Assembly: GCA_947175265.1 (NCBI GenBank)
Contig: CAMWMD010000015.1
Location: forward strand, 1 to 59,360
Source of the DNA: an uncultured Porphyromonadaceae bacterium
Lineage (GTDB): Bacteria; Bacteroidota; Bacteroidia; Bacteroidales; Muribaculaceae
DNA length: 59,360 nt
Reading direction: 5' to 3'
The first letter of the stretch is position 1; the number at the start of each line of letters is the position of its first letter. The notes under the pieces were generated by a model. It worked only from the letters and a program-made list of their open reading frames with translations. It was not told the DNA's origin and searched no databases. Made by a program: the position numbers and the translations under genes. Positions 52,704-59,360 of the stretch are shown here, piece by piece.

Positions 52704-53236
52704 TCTCCACCCCCTTCCTCTTCGATGTTAACCCGGAAGTAGATCCTGATGTTCTCGCCGGGGGTGTTGCTGATTATCCCGCCGGGCACCGTGACGGAGT
52801 CGATGAAATTATCGGTGTGGAATATCGACGTGATGCGGTAGCGGTAGATGGTGCCGCATGCTGCGGATACAAACCATGGCTCTATGTCGTAGTTGAAGGT
52901 AATCCTGTCGTAGATGCGCCTCTTCCCCGCCTCACCGGCCAGATAAAGGATGCGGTAGGTGGTCTGTCCGCGGTCTATGCGGAAAGGGAGGTAGGTGGAT
53001 GACAGGGAGCGCACGGAGTCGTGGAGCACGCTGTCGCCGGGGACGTCGATTCCGGTGATGGTGAGGGAGTCGATGCTTATGGCTTTCGGCGTCGACTCGG
53101 AGGAATAGAATCCGGCAAGGGGGAGGGAGTTCTTGTTGTCAAGGCATTCCGAGGAGGAACATCCTGCCACTCCCAGAAGGGCCACCATTCCCGCGGAACA
53201 GCAGAGTCGAAGCAATTTGTCTTTCAGTTTTATCAT
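52700..53236 (-). CDS. DUF6452 family lipoprotein
   Basis: 178 residues with a lipobox-type signal: MVALLGVAGCSSSECLD has GVAGC followed by Ser residues, so Cys is likely lipid-modified. The remaining part is beta-rich (DSLTITGIDVPGDSVLHDSV, IYRYRITSIFHTDNFIDSV). It overlaps the DUF6048 gene downstream and the glycosyltransferase gene upstream by four bases each, so all three are translationally coupled. Confidence 0.78.
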   Translation of the reverse strand: MIKLKDKLLRLCCSAGMVALLGVAGCSSSECLDNKNSLPLAGFYSSESTPKAISIDSLTITGIDVPGDSVLHDSVRSLSSTYLPFRIDRGQTTYRILYLAGEAGKRRIYDRITFNYDIEPWFVSAACGTIYRYRITSIFHTDNFIDSVTVPGGIISNTPGENIRIYFRVNIEEEGGGE

Positions 53237-54219
53237 TTGCTTGAATCAGGGGTATGATTTATTTCCTCGGCTATGAGGTAGTTGTTCCGTTCCGGCGAGT
53301 TGCGGGTGATGAGTTCGCCGATGAAGCCGGTGAGGAAAAACTGAAGACCCATCACCATGGCTGCGAGCGACAGATAGAAGTAGACCGATTTAGTGACGTA
53401 GAAATGGTAGGTCGTGCTATTGATGCTCACTATCTTCAGGATGAGCACGACAAGCACGGCTATGAAACCGAGGATGAACATTAGCGATCCGAACAGACCG
53501 AATATGTGCATGGGTTTTACGCCAAACTTCGATTGGAACCATAGTGTGGCGAGGTCGAGATAGCCGTTGACGAAACGGTCGAGCCCGAACTTGGTGTGGC
53601 CGTATTTACGTGCCTGATGCTGCACCACCTTCTCCCCTATCTTACGGTAGCCGGCATTCTTGGCAAGATAGGGTATGTAGCGGTGCATGTCGCCATACAC
53701 CTCTATGTGTTTCACCACGGCATTGCGGTATGCCTTCAGACCGCAGTTGAAGTCGTGGAGATTGGGTATACCGCTAACTTTCCTCGCCGTTGCGTTGAAA
53801 AGTTTGGTGGGTATTGTCTTTGAGAGAGGGTCGTAGCGCTTCTTCTTCCAGCCCGACACGAGGTCGTAACCCTCCTCCTTTATCATGCGGTAAAGTTCGG
53901 GTATCTCGTCGGGACTGTCCTGAAGGTCGGCGTCCATCGTAATCACCACGTCGCCCTGCGCGCGCTTGAACCCTACATTGAGTGCCGGCGATTTCCCGTA
54001 GTTGCGCGAGAAGGATACGGCCCGGATGGCCGGATTGGCGGCGGCAAGATTGCGCACCACCTCCATGGAGCGGTCGGTGGAGCCGTCGTCCACGAAGATC
54101 ACCTCATACGAAAAACCGTTATCGGTCATCACGCGCTCTATCCATGTGGCGAGTTCGGGGAGTGATTCCTCTTCGTTGAAGAGTGGGATTACAACAGATA
54201 TGTCCATTTCTTTATTCAT
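53233..54219 (-). CDS. GT2 family polyprenyl-phosphate glycosyltransferase (DPM1/ArnC-like)
   Basis: 328 residues. GT-A catalytic part (ISVVIPLFNEEESLPELATW, YEVIFVDDGSTDRSMEVVRN, VVITMDADLQDSPDEIPELY) and two C-terminal membrane helices (FGLFGSLMFILGFIAVLVVL and YFYLSLAAMVMGLQFFLTGF). This layout is that of enzymes that load a sugar onto undecaprenyl phosphate for periplasmic use, such as lipid A or polymer modification. Downstream DUF6452/DUF6048 envelope proteins are coupled with it. Confidence 0.9.
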   Translation of the reverse strand: MNKEMDISVVIPLFNEEESLPELATWIERVMTDNGFSYEVIFVDDGSTDRSMEVVRNLAAANPAIRAVSFSRNYGKSPALNVGFKRAQGDVVITMDADLQDSPDEIPELYRMIKEEGYDLVSGWKKKRYDPLSKTIPTKLFNATARKVSGIPNLHDFNCGLKAYRNAVVKHIEVYGDMHRYIPYLAKNAGYRKIGEKVVQHQARKYGHTKFGLDRFVNGYLDLATLWFQSKFGVKPMHIFGLFGSLMFILGFIAVLVVLILKIVSINSTTYHFYVTKSVYFYLSLAAMVMGLQFFLTGFIGELITRNSPERNNYLIAEEINHTPDSSK

Positions 54220-54337
54220 GTTTAGGCGGGAAAGCGCTGCCTTTCTCCTTTCAGCATGCGAAATTAATAAAAAAAGTTGTATTTACATTGCCGTGGCTCC
54301 TTTTATTGCCCGTATGGCCGTGGCGCCGTTGTATGGC

Positions 54338-54889
54338 TCAACTCCTCACCCCTTCAACGATATCGGCACGTCCGCCCGTTTTCCTGCGCGAGAGAAGCAG
54401 GGCGAGTAGCAGCGACAGGATGGAGCCGAAGAAGCACGTGAACCATGCGAGCGAACTTACGAATTCCATTCCGTTAGGGAGCAGGCGGTTATCGATGGCC
54501 TTGCGCATCAATTCGGTGGTGGAGGCATAGTCGGGGGCCATGGGCGATTGCTCGATCGTGGTTATGGCGTTGGATATGTAGGAATAGACGAATGTGGGGT
54601 CGATGAATTTTATATACAGGGCGGAGATGAGCGTGCATATCAACGTGCCGAATATAACCATGTATATCCCTCCGAGCCATAGTGTGGCTACGCGGCGGTA
54701 GGGGGGACAGGCGCGGGCGATCTGCTCCATCTTCCACCCTACCAGAAACGGGAACCCTATGGCCAGGGGGAGTATGAGAAGGGGAAGCAGGGGGATGCGG
54801 AGACTGAGCAACAGGCAGGCCGAGATAAGGGTTAGATAAAGCCCGACGGGGATTCCCCCCTCGGCTGCGTAACGATAGATCGATTTCAT
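54338..54889 (-). CDS. DUF4199 domain-containing membrane protein
   Basis: 183 residues from the ATG at 54889; the longer frame from 55024 has no supporting promoter and crosses the promoter region, so it is rejected. Four hydrophobic segments (LYLTLISACLLLSL, LLILPLAIGFPFLVGW, IYMVIFGTLICTLISAL and a C-terminal one near LAWFTCFFGSILSLLLAL) match the DUF4199 family, whose members commonly lie beside DPM1-like glycosyltransferases. Function unknown. Promoter 54943-54974 on the minus strand. Confidence 0.8.
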   Translation of the reverse strand: MKSIYRYAAEGGIPVGLYLTLISACLLLSLRIPLLPLLILPLAIGFPFLVGWKMEQIARACPPYRRVATLWLGGIYMVIFGTLICTLISALYIKFIDPTFVYSYISNAITTIEQSPMAPDYASTTELMRKAIDNRLLPNGMEFVSSLAWFTCFFGSILSLLLALLLSRRKTGGRADIVEGVRS

Positions 54890-54942
54890 TTCTGTAGGTT
54901 TTATGATGTCCGGCTTAATTACCCGGAGATGCTTTAAGAATG

Positions 54943-54974
54943 CAAATATACTCCTTATTTGGTAGATTGGCAAA
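54943..54974 (-). promoter_or_regulatory. Minus-strand promoter of the DUF4199-glycosyltransferase unit
   Basis: TTTG (54974-54971), exactly 20 bases, TATATTTG (54950-54943). Its -33 box falls in the spacer of the plus-strand promoter. Confidence 0.8.
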
Positions 54975-54989
54975 TCATTTGTAAATTTG
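54958..54989 (+). promoter_or_regulatory. Plus-strand promoter of the endonuclease-mnmE unit, overlapping the divergent one
   Basis: TTTG (54958-54961), exactly 20 bases, TAAATTTG (54982-54989). Seventeen bases (54958-54974) are shared with the opposite promoter, so polymerase binding at one should exclude the other. Confidence 0.8.
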
Positions 54990-55098
54990 TATGCGGTTTC
55001 TGATGATATTTTTTCACACCGCAAATCTTTTTTCTATGCGGGGAAGGGCGACATGGTGGTCAGACCCCAAAATTTTAACAAGAAAAGACAAAACTGAT

Positions 55099-55977
55099 AT
55101 GGGAAAGAATTCAAGAAGAAGGAAAGCATCGCCCAACAGGCTGCCGTTGTTCATTCTCGGAGCAAGCCTGCTCCTTATATGCGTTGGCTGTTTCATGGCC
55201 ATGGGCTCGGGGTGTTCGGAGGAGAGGGGCATCATAACTGACAATCCTACCCCCGGGCCGTCGAAACCTGCGGGGGTAAAGCATTATCCGGGCCTGGAGA
55301 CTGTCAACATCCCGGAGGAGTTGGCTGCCCAGACCAAGGAGTATCTCGGCTTCACCATATCTTTCAATAAGGATAACAAGACGCCCAATTATGTGGCTTG
55401 GGAATTGCTCGCGGAGGAGACCCAGGGGGATAATCCGCGCAGCAACAATTTCTGGACCGATCCCGATCTCGTAGGGTGCCCTTCCACGAAAGATTACACC
55501 AATTCCGGTTTTGACCGGGGTCACCTCTGCCCTGCCGCCGACCAGAAGTGGAGCCAGCAGGCCATGAGCGATTGTTTCGTGATGGGTAACATCTGCCCGC
55601 AGGACCATTCCCTGAACACCGGAGCCTGGAATACCCTCGAGAATAAGGAGAGGCAATGGGCCGTGCGTGATTCAGCGATTATGATTGTGGCAGGGCCGAT
55701 CTATTCCGACAGCGACAAGCAGAGGATCGGGAATGCCGGAGTGAGGGTGCCGGGTGCATTTTTCAAGGTGCTCGCTGCCCCCTATCTTGACCAACCGCGT
55801 GGCATCGCTTTCGTATATCCCAACATGAAGGCTTCCGGAAATATGGAGAATTATGCCATGAGCATTGATGAACTTGAGAAAATTACAGGTTTTGATTTCT
55901 TCCCTGCTTTGCCTGACAATGTGGAGAAGCAGGTGGAATCAGCGTTTTCTTTCAAGGAATGGAACAGCACGAAATAG
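55099..55977 (+). CDS. Exported DNA/RNA non-specific endonuclease (NUC1 family)
   Basis: 292 residues from the ATG at 55099; the in-frame ATG at 54991 is rejected because it would sit one base after the -7 box. A basic N-terminus and one hydrophobic segment (LPLFILGASLLLICVGCFMA) anchor or export it. The nuclease domain has the beta-beta-alpha-metal motif with catalytic H142 in FDRGHLCPAADQKWS, NICPQDHSLNTGAWNTLENK with the metal-binding Asn, and SAIMIVAGPIY. It probably degrades extracellular or periplasmic nucleic acid for nutrients. Its end overlaps the mnmE start by 19 bases. Confidence 0.88.
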   Translation: MGKNSRRRKASPNRLPLFILGASLLLICVGCFMAMGSGCSEERGIITDNPTPGPSKPAGVKHYPGLETVNIPEELAAQTKEYLGFTISFNKDNKTPNYVAWELLAEETQGDNPRSNNFWTDPDLVGCPSTKDYTNSGFDRGHLCPAADQKWSQQAMSDCFVMGNICPQDHSLNTGAWNTLENKERQWAVRDSAIMIVAGPIYSDSDKQRIGNAGVRVPGAFFKVLAAPYLDQPRGIAFVYPNMKASGNMENYAMSIDELEKITGFDFFPALPDNVEKQVESAFSFKEWNSTK

Positions 55978-57398
55978 GAGTAGGCGAGCAGACCGTAGTG
56001 GCCGTGGCGACACCTCCCGGACAGGGGGGTATTGCCGTGGTGAGGGTGTCGGGGAAAGATGCTATCGGCATCGTTGACAGCGCGTGGAGGGGGAAACCGC
56101 TGGGAGGCGTCACTTCCCATACTTCTCATCTCGGCAGATATGTGGCCACTGACGGGGCGGTGCTCGACGAATGTGTGTCGACAATTTTCCGCGGGCCTAA
56201 CTCCTTTACGGGGGAGGACGTGGTGGAAATCAGCCTACATGGCTCTCGCTGGATTCAACGGGAAGTCGTGGCTGACCTTATACGCCGTGGTGCCAAAGCG
56301 GCCGGGAGGGGGGAATTTACAAGGCGTGCATTCATGAACGGTCGCCTTGATCTCGCTCAGGCGGAGGGGGTGGCTGATCTCATTGCCGCTTCCTCGCGTG
56401 CTGCCCATGCCCTTGCCATGACTCAGACTTCGGGGGGATTCTCTCGCGGTCTTGAGGAGGTGAGGGAGAAACTTGTGGAGTTTGCCTCCCTTCTCGAACT
56501 TGAACTCGATTTTTCGGAGGAGGACGTGGAATTTGCCGACCGTGCCCGTCTTGAGGAACTGGCTGCCAACCTCCTCAAGCGTCTTGAGCGTCTGGCCTCT
56601 TCCTATTCTTCGGGGGCGGCGCTGAAGGAGGGTGTGCCGGTGGTGATAGCCGGTGTTCCGAATGCAGGGAAGTCTTCCCTCCTGAATCTGATACTGGGGG
56701 ATGACAAGGCGATTGTGAGCGACATTCCGGGCACGACGCGAGATACTATCGAGGATACCGCTGAAATCGACGGCGTGCTTTTCCGTTTTATCGACACCGC
56801 AGGTCTGCGTGCCACGGAAGACACGGTGGAGAACCTCGGCATCGAACGGGCCCGGGAGAGGATGCGCAAAGCGAGGATTGTGGTATGGCTGATTGACCCT
56901 ACCTCACCCATTGAGCCACAGGAGGAGGAAATTACCCGGTTACGCAAGGAGAATCCAGAGGCTGAGGTGATAAAGGTGGTCGGCAAGGGCGACCTTATCC
57001 ATCCCTCCCCTACCCTACCTTACGGAGCAGCCTATGCTGCCGGCGAACTTTCCGACGGCTCAGACACCGCTTCCCTACCTTACGGAGCGGTGTTAGTGAT
57101 GAGCATGAAGACAGGCGACGGCCTCGAATCATTGCAGCAACGCCTCACCGCAGCCGCAACCGGCGGATATGATCCGCAAGCAGAATTCATCGTGACTAAC
57201 GCCCGCCACTACGAAGCGCTCCTGCAAGGAGCCGACGCGTTGCGCCGAGCCCTCGCCGGCCTCCATGATGGTCTTTCCGCCGACTTCATCGCCCAGGACG
57301 TACGCGAAGCCACCTCCCACATCGGCACCATCACGGGCGCCATCACCACCGACACTCTCCTCCACAACATCTTCGCCAAATTCTGCATCGGCAAGTAA
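55959..57398 (+). CDS. mnmE: tRNA uridine-5-carboxymethylaminomethyl modification GTPase MnmE
   Basis: 479 residues. N-terminal formyl-tetrahydrofolate-binding domain (VVAVATPPGQGGIAVVRVSG, SFTGEDVVEISLHGS, GEFTRRAFMNGRLDLAQAEG), helical domain, GTPase domain and the C-terminal catalytic Cys motif FCIGK. G1 is GVPNAGKSSLLN, G2 GTTRDT, G3 DTAG. G4 is GKGD at 342-345 where NKxD is expected, and a roughly 30-residue Ser/Tyr/Gly-rich insert with a repeated LPYGA follows. It acts with MnmG on wobble uridines. The oddity may mean modified nucleotide binding, or a frame-preserving insertion; all other motifs are intact. Confidence 0.93.
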   Translation: MEQHEIGVGEQTVVAVATPPGQGGIAVVRVSGKDAIGIVDSAWRGKPLGGVTSHTSHLGRYVATDGAVLDECVSTIFRGPNSFTGEDVVEISLHGSRWIQREVVADLIRRGAKAAGRGEFTRRAFMNGRLDLAQAEGVADLIAASSRAAHALAMTQTSGGFSRGLEEVREKLVEFASLLELELDFSEEDVEFADRARLEELAANLLKRLERLASSYSSGAALKEGVPVVIAGVPNAGKSSLLNLILGDDKAIVSDIPGTTRDTIEDTAEIDGVLFRFIDTAGLRATEDTVENLGIERARERMRKARIVVWLIDPTSPIEPQEEEITRLRKENPEAEVIKVVGKGDLIHPSPTLPYGAAYAAGELSDGSDTASLPYGAVLVMSMKTGDGLESLQQRLTAAATGGYDPQAEFIVTNARHYEALLQGADALRRALAGLHDGLSADFIAQDVREATSHIGTITGAITTDTLLHNIFAKFCIGK

Positions 57399-57440
57399 AC
57401 CGCAGTTAAAGACAGGTAACTATAAGTTGAAATAATAGTC

Positions 57441-57470
57441 AAGGCGTTCAGTTTGAGCGCCTTTTCTTTT
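57441..57470 (+). terminator. Intrinsic terminator of the mnmE transcript
   Basis: Ten-bp stem AAGGCGTTCA (57441-57450) with TGAGCGCCTT (57454-57463), one T-G wobble, three-base loop, followed by TTCTTTT. It lies 42 bases after the mnmE stop. Confidence 0.88.
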
Positions 57471-57691
57471 GCCCGAAGATTGCCAATCTAATCGGTAGAA
57501 CCCGTTTCTACCTATTTTTCACTCCATTTTTGAACCACATTTGTTGCTCGTCTGCTACCCGAGTTAAGTCGCTCTGCTCGGTAGTGGATGATGTTCATAC
57601 TCGTTCACGCTCATTCAGGCGTGTTCATACGAGATACTATGGTTTTTTGCAAGAAAAAACGTGACAAAATGTCAAATTCAGGCTAAAATTT
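57471..57691. other. Region between mnmE terminator and IS110 transposase
   Basis: About 220 bases without a gene. It contains repeated GTTCATAC segments, CACGC...GCGTG (about 57607-57624) and the A/T inverted repeat GTTTTTT (57642-57648)/AAAAAAC (57654-57660). These could belong to the element end or to the flank; the true element boundary is not visible because IS110 elements have no long terminal inverted repeats. Confidence 0.35.
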
Positions 57692-58870
57692 TCATGATTC
57701 GGTTAAATTGAGTAATTTTGTGTCGGACAAAAGAAGCGACGGCTGATAGATAATGCCGATGCTATCTTGTGAGGAGGCTGTTAAGGCTTCCTCTTTTTTA
57801 TTTTGGACAAAAGAAGCTCCGGCTTCCTGAACATCCGATTTTGATTTTCCGGGTGCTTTCCAGATATGACCAGGATCAAATGGAGTATTGTTTTTCCAGA
57901 GAGTATAGATCAAACAAAGCATTTTACGCATGACCGCGGTAATAGCCTTCTTTCCTTTTCCTCCTGATTTCGAGTAAATCCTCGCATAGAAATCGCGCCA
58001 TGGCCCGGATTCCGAATGCGAAGAGGAAAGAGCAGGCATATACAGAGCCCTTCGTATAATTACGCTGCCACATTTTGATATCTGTCCCGGGCGCCGACAT
58101 CTTCCGGATTCATTATCGGGAACATCAAGGCCGGCAAGAGCAGTCAATTGACGCGAGTTAGATATATTGCTGAATCCATCGGTTGCGCATATCACATGGA
58201 TTGCCGTGAGCCATCCTACTCCTTTTATAGAGCATACCTTATCAATCCGTTCCGACAAGTTCTCATCCTGTCGTATCAGGCGTCGGAGATCCTCTTTATA
58301 TGCATCTATTGTATCGGTCATGGTTTCAATGATTTCCTGAGTGGAAGCCAGAACTTTTTCAGGAATGCGTCCGGTTGCTTTCAATGCACTGAGCCGATTC
58401 TTAAATTGCGTGACAGATTTCTGAAGACTGATTATTTGGCGCGAGTAAGAACGCATCTCCTGATATAGTGGAGAGAAAGGTTTCCATCTTCTTACAGCTA
58501 CCTTATTGATGCCTTCGCCTATGGTCATTCCGAAGCATGCAATCATGTAGGCATCCGATTTGTCGTTCTTATAGCGACGGTTCTGATTGGCTATGTAATG
58601 TTTTATAATCTTTGGAGTTACCACATACACCGGTATGTCAGACTGGTACAGTGTGTCCACACAATTCTCATGATAGACACCTGTCGCTTCCATCACGGTG
58701 AACCATCGACGATCTTTTGCCTTTTGCTTTACCCAGTTCAGCAATGCTGACAGTCCCTCCGAGGAATTTGAGAACTTCCGGGTACCGAGAACCTTATCCT
58801 TACCGGAGTCGATAAGGCAAACATAGACATCATCCTTCGAAATGTCGCATCCTAAAATTAAATCTGTCAT
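57692..58870 (-). CDS. IS110 family transposase
   Basis: 392 residues from the ATG at 58870; the GTG at 58876 is less likely. N-terminal RuvC-like DEDD domain with D in LILGCDISKDDVYV, E in VMEATGVYH and the D-x2-D of KNDKSDAYMIA, then a coiled region and the C-terminal Transposase_20 (IS116/IS110/IS902) domain with CSIKGVGWLTAIHVICATDG, GLDVPDNESGRCRRPGQISK and the Ser region GSVIIRRAL. IS110 elements recombine as guided by a bridge RNA encoded outside the transposase frame; see 58877-59360. The 3' end of the frame holds a 13-bp direct repeat and a plus-strand terminator-like hairpin. Frame intact, so the element may be active. Confidence 0.95.
   Translation of the reverse strand: MTDLILGCDISKDDVYVCLIDSGKDKVLGTRKFSNSSEGLSALLNWVKQKAKDRRWFTVMEATGVYHENCVDTLYQSDIPVYVVTPKIIKHYIANQNRRYKNDKSDAYMIACFGMTIGEGINKVAVRRWKPFSPLYQEMRSYSRQIISLQKSVTQFKNRLSALKATGRIPEKVLASTQEIIETMTDTIDAYKEDLRRLIRQDENLSERIDKVCSIKGVGWLTAIHVICATDGFSNISNSRQLTALAGLDVPDNESGRCRRPGQISKCGSVIIRRALYMPALSSSHSESGPWRDFYARIYSKSGGKGKKAITAVMRKMLCLIYTLWKNNTPFDPGHIWKAPGKSKSDVQEAGASFVQNKKEEALTASSQDSIGIIYQPSLLLSDTKLLNLTES
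57771..57799 (+). terminator. Plus-strand terminator-like hairpin inside the transposase 3' end
   Basis: GAGGAGGCT (57771-57779) pairs with GGCTTCCTC (57785-57793) with wobble pairs and is followed by six T residues. It reads in the direction opposite to the transposase and could block transcription entering the element from mnmE. Confidence 0.5.
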
Positions 58871-58909
58871 AATCACATATATAAAGGTTTCAAGGTCGAC
58901 TTCTTTATC

Positions 58910-59101
58910 TTAACTCGTCATCAATGCAGAATAGACGGACTTTGCCGACTTTCTTAAATACTGATTCAGACTTCCGAAAGTCAAAAGAATAAGGAGCACA
59001 ATCTTTGCACAGCATACCAGACAAATCAGCCTGTTGCTAAGTTCGTATCCCGGATTGCTCCTTATTCCTCCTTGTATTGATAAAACGTGGGGGAGATTCA
59101 T
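58910..59101 (-). CDS. Possible small ORF upstream of the transposase (63 residues)
   Basis: MNLPHVLSIQGG... with a hydrophobic stretch (LICLVCCAKIVLLILLTF). Its ATG overlaps the stop of another small frame (59098-59226), ATGA type. A coding role is uncertain because the same bases form a long stem-loop and could be part of a non-coding RNA. Confidence 0.25.
   Translation of the reverse strand: MNLPHVLSIQGGIRSNPGYELSNRLICLVCCAKIVLLILLTFGSLNQYLRKSAKSVYSALMTS
58987..59067 (-). ncRNA. Long stem-loop upstream of the IS110 transposase, candidate bridge-RNA segment
   Basis: GAATAAGGAGCA (58987-58998) and TGCTCCTTATTC (59056-59067) form a 12-bp perfect stem around a 57-base loop. A second hairpin GACTT-TCGG-AAGTC follows toward the gene. 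IS110-type elements encode the bridge RNA between the element end and the transposase start, with stems around internal guide loops. Position fits; guide/target pairing cannot be tested without element ends. Confidence is low because the region may also code small peptides. Confidence 0.3.
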
Positions 59102-59144
59102 TTTATATCAGTCGTTGAAAGGGAACGATACACAATCTTTGCAC
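58997..59144. repeat. 14-bp direct repeat CACAATCTTTGCAC
   Basis: Exact copies at 58997-59010 and 59131-59144, 134 bp apart; flanks differ. One copy is in the stem-loop region, the other just upstream. May be element-end or protein-binding motifs. Confidence 0.7.
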
Positions 59145-59226
59145 GGCTTATTACCGAAATATAATTGCCAAGGTAGGTACCCGTGTTGGTCGTACCGTTC
59201 GTAATCATCATGGTTATTTGTGTCAT
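59098..59226 (-). CDS. Possible small ORF behind the upstream promoter (42 residues)
   Basis: MTQITMMITNGTTNTGTYLG and on; the ATG lies 15 bases after the -7 box of the promoter at 59241-59274. It shares the segment AKIV with the next frame because of a 14-bp DNA direct repeat. Could be a leader peptide, or an accident. Confidence 0.25.
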   Translation of the reverse strand: MTQITMMITNGTTNTGTYLGNYISVISRAKIVYRSLSTTDIK

Positions 59227-59240
59227 TTTGTTTCCGACTG

Positions 59241-59274
59241 CAAATATACGAGTTCGTTTTGACCGCTTCACAAA
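59241..59274 (-). promoter_or_regulatory. Promoter upstream of the IS110 leader region
   Basis: TTTG (59274-59271), 22 bases, TATATTTG (59248-59241) on the minus strand, close to the Bacteroidota consensus. It directs transcription toward the stem-loop and transposase. Bases 59275-59360 show no gene. Confidence 0.6.
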
Positions 59275-59360
59275 GCAGGATATTACAGAATCTCCTGATT
59301 TCTGTAATGAGCGCGACAACCGTATTGATGATGAATCAATCGGTAAGATTGCTCTGTATA

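Larger units (their letters stand above)
57692..59274 (-). mobile_element. IS110-family insertion element, limits uncertain
   Basis: Defined by the transposase and its long structured upstream region with a promoter at 59241-59274. Real ends are not known: target and end sequences of IS110 elements are short and not inverted, and the upstream side may run past the window end. Coordinates are therefore minimal. Confidence 0.5.

Noticed and set aside
54890..55024. Longer N-terminus for the DUF4199 protein
   Set aside because: It crosses both divergent promoters.

Overview
The window looks like a chromosomal segment of a gut Bacteroidales, most likely a Muribaculaceae-type genome. Three things point there. 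Promoters match the Bacteroidota consensus TTTG-N20-TAnnTTTG at several genes. The gene families are Bacteroidota-typical (DUF3078, DUF6048/DUF6452, DUF4199, UpxY, DUF4974-type anti-sigma factor, BspA-like repeats). An oxalate-degradation operon is present, as known from Muribaculaceae. Species is not determinable by eye.

Left part (1-12 kb): the 3' end of a BspA-like leucine-rich-repeat surface protein gene; an AlbA_2/Schlafen-type ATP-binding regulator; a minus-strand operon frc-oxc-AEC transporter that would convert oxalate to formate and CO2; then an ECF sigma factor, its membrane anti-sigma factor and an outer-membrane receptor with a signalling (STN-like) domain, one trans-envelope signalling unit.

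Housekeeping block (12-29 kb): clpS-clpA-aat, a compact N-degron unit (Aat makes the degron, ClpS delivers it, ClpA unfolds it for ClpP); an AGCS symporter; parE-coaD-S41 protease-DUF3078 and two small exported proteins; on the minus strand a cysteine-desulfidase-family protein and thymidine kinase; a small DoxX-like membrane protein; manC and a flavin reductase-like protein.

Accessory block (29-51 kb, mostly AT-richer): an AAA ATPase/HNH nuclease pair resembling Septu (PtuAB), preceded by three unrecognised small genes of which the last looks SecB-like, so a toxin-antitoxin-chaperone arrangement is possible. Next is a surface-polysaccharide operon read right to left from the UpxY antiterminator through a zinc-cysteine protein, flippase, polymerase, glycosyltransferases, two copies of a redox/pyruvyl-transferase pair, LicD, an aminotransferase and a cytidylyltransferase-oxidoreductase fusion. 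This set suggests a polymer decorated with an unusual CDP-activated phospho-(amino)alcohol. A MntA/HepT toxin-antitoxin pair lies upstream of upxY.

Right part (51-59 kb): rplU-rpmA, a DPM1-like glycosyltransferase with DUF6452 and DUF6048 partners, DUF4199, a secreted DNA/RNA endonuclease and mnmE (with an odd G4 region), then an IS110-family transposase whose upstream region is structured and may include its bridge RNA. No rRNA, tRNA or CRISPR array was recognised.
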